From CAZBBC01 sp964489835 (lineage in GTDB: Bacteria > Calditrichota > Calditrichia > JAJRVZ01), in NCBI GenBank assembly GCA_964489835.1, contig CAZBBC010000060.1, positions 1-23,800 of the forward strand: a stretch of DNA of 23,800 nucleotides. Reading direction: 5' to 3'. The notes beneath the pieces are model-generated. The model did no database searches. It was not told the origin of the DNA and worked only from the letters and a program-made list of their open reading frames with translations. Within the stretch, counting starts at the first letter, position 1, and every line of letters starts with the position of its first letter. Shown piece after piece: positions 23,658-23,800 of the stretch. A program made the position numbers and the translations under genes.

Positions 23658-23800
23658 CTAATATATTTTTTCCAATACGCTCCCAGGATAATAATGAGCC
23701 AGGATCTGTCTCATGGTATAGCCCTTTAATGACATTCCCAGTGCCCCGATCTGGCACAGACCAACGCCATGTCCCCAGCCTGCTCCTCTGAATGTAAATC
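23658..23800 (-). CDS. SpoIID/LytB-domain protein, C-terminal part only
   Basis: The last 46 codons of a gene that begins beyond the window. The translation contains GAGWGHGVGLCQIGALGMSL and then GYTMRQILAHYYPGS, which is the hallmark C-terminal end of the SpoIID/LytB domain. SpoIID proteins are lytic transglycosylases that cut peptidoglycan glycan chains and leave anhydroMurNAc or act on denuded glycan. The stop (TAG at 23658-23660) is ten bases before the AmpG-like gene, so they share a transcript. Nothing can be said about the rest of the protein. Confidence 0.9.
   Translation of the reverse strand, partial: FTFRGAGWGHGVGLCQIGALGMSLKGYTMRQILAHYYPGSVLEKIY

Overview
The window is chromosomal DNA from a Gram-negative bacterium of roughly 40% GC (estimated by eye). 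It encodes LptC, LptA and LptB for lipopolysaccharide export, a CsgG-type exported protein and several putative lipoproteins. One lipoprotein carries an 'RDNLLDPKNP'-like segment after its lipobox cysteine. With a Ser/Thr kinase carrying PEGA domains and an endonuclease-type MutL, this suggests the FCB assemblage (Marinimicrobia, Calditrichota or KSB1-like lineages) rather than Proteobacteria. That placement is inference from protein style. A run of ten Ns at 3985-3994 shows that this is a scaffolded draft, possibly a metagenome bin. Shine-Dalgarno sequences are visible before many starts. GTG starts (dprA, lptB, mutL) and TTG starts (the cation transporter and a lipoprotein) are used.

Layout. 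162-2250 (+): obgE and dprA. 2218-6474 (-): hisS, a TrmH/SpoU RNA methyltransferase, a CPBP membrane protease and a cation diffusion facilitator; the last gene overlaps the 3' end of dprA on the opposite strand by 33 bp. 6685-8154 (-): a membrane Ser/Thr kinase with two PEGA domains. A 162-bp MITE-like element lies just upstream of it, inserted into a small palindrome with a 4-bp target duplication. 8418-9493: two divergent PtsN-like EIIA proteins sharing one spacer, which contains a good sigma70-type promoter. 9041-10936 (+): EIIA, polyprenyl diphosphate synthase and an NlpC/P60 lipoprotein, tightly packed. 10937-11345: non-coding, with a second small inverted-repeat element.

11346-16083 (+) is a six-gene envelope operon: CsgG-like protein, Omp28/thioredoxin-fold lipoprotein without its cysteines, Ig/PKD-like lipoprotein, then lptC, a long OstA-type lptA, and lptB. 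After it come a lone ArsC/low-molecular-weight phosphatase-like protein lacking its catalytic residues, an NhaD-type antiporter closed by a clear terminator, and mutL-miaA. A 524-bp spacer holds four small palindromes in nested, mirror-image order. The window ends on the minus strand with the last 46 codons of a SpoIID/LytB-domain protein followed by an AmpG-like transporter, which looks like a peptidoglycan release-and-import pair.

Most genes are housekeeping or envelope genes. There is no CRISPR array, toxin-antitoxin pair, prophage or recognisable defence island. The most unusual points are the AmpG-like transporter with a roughly 200-residue extracytoplasmic insertion, the ArsC-like protein with a degenerate active site, the nested MITE, the nested palindromes, and the merging of three surface-protein genes with lptCAB.
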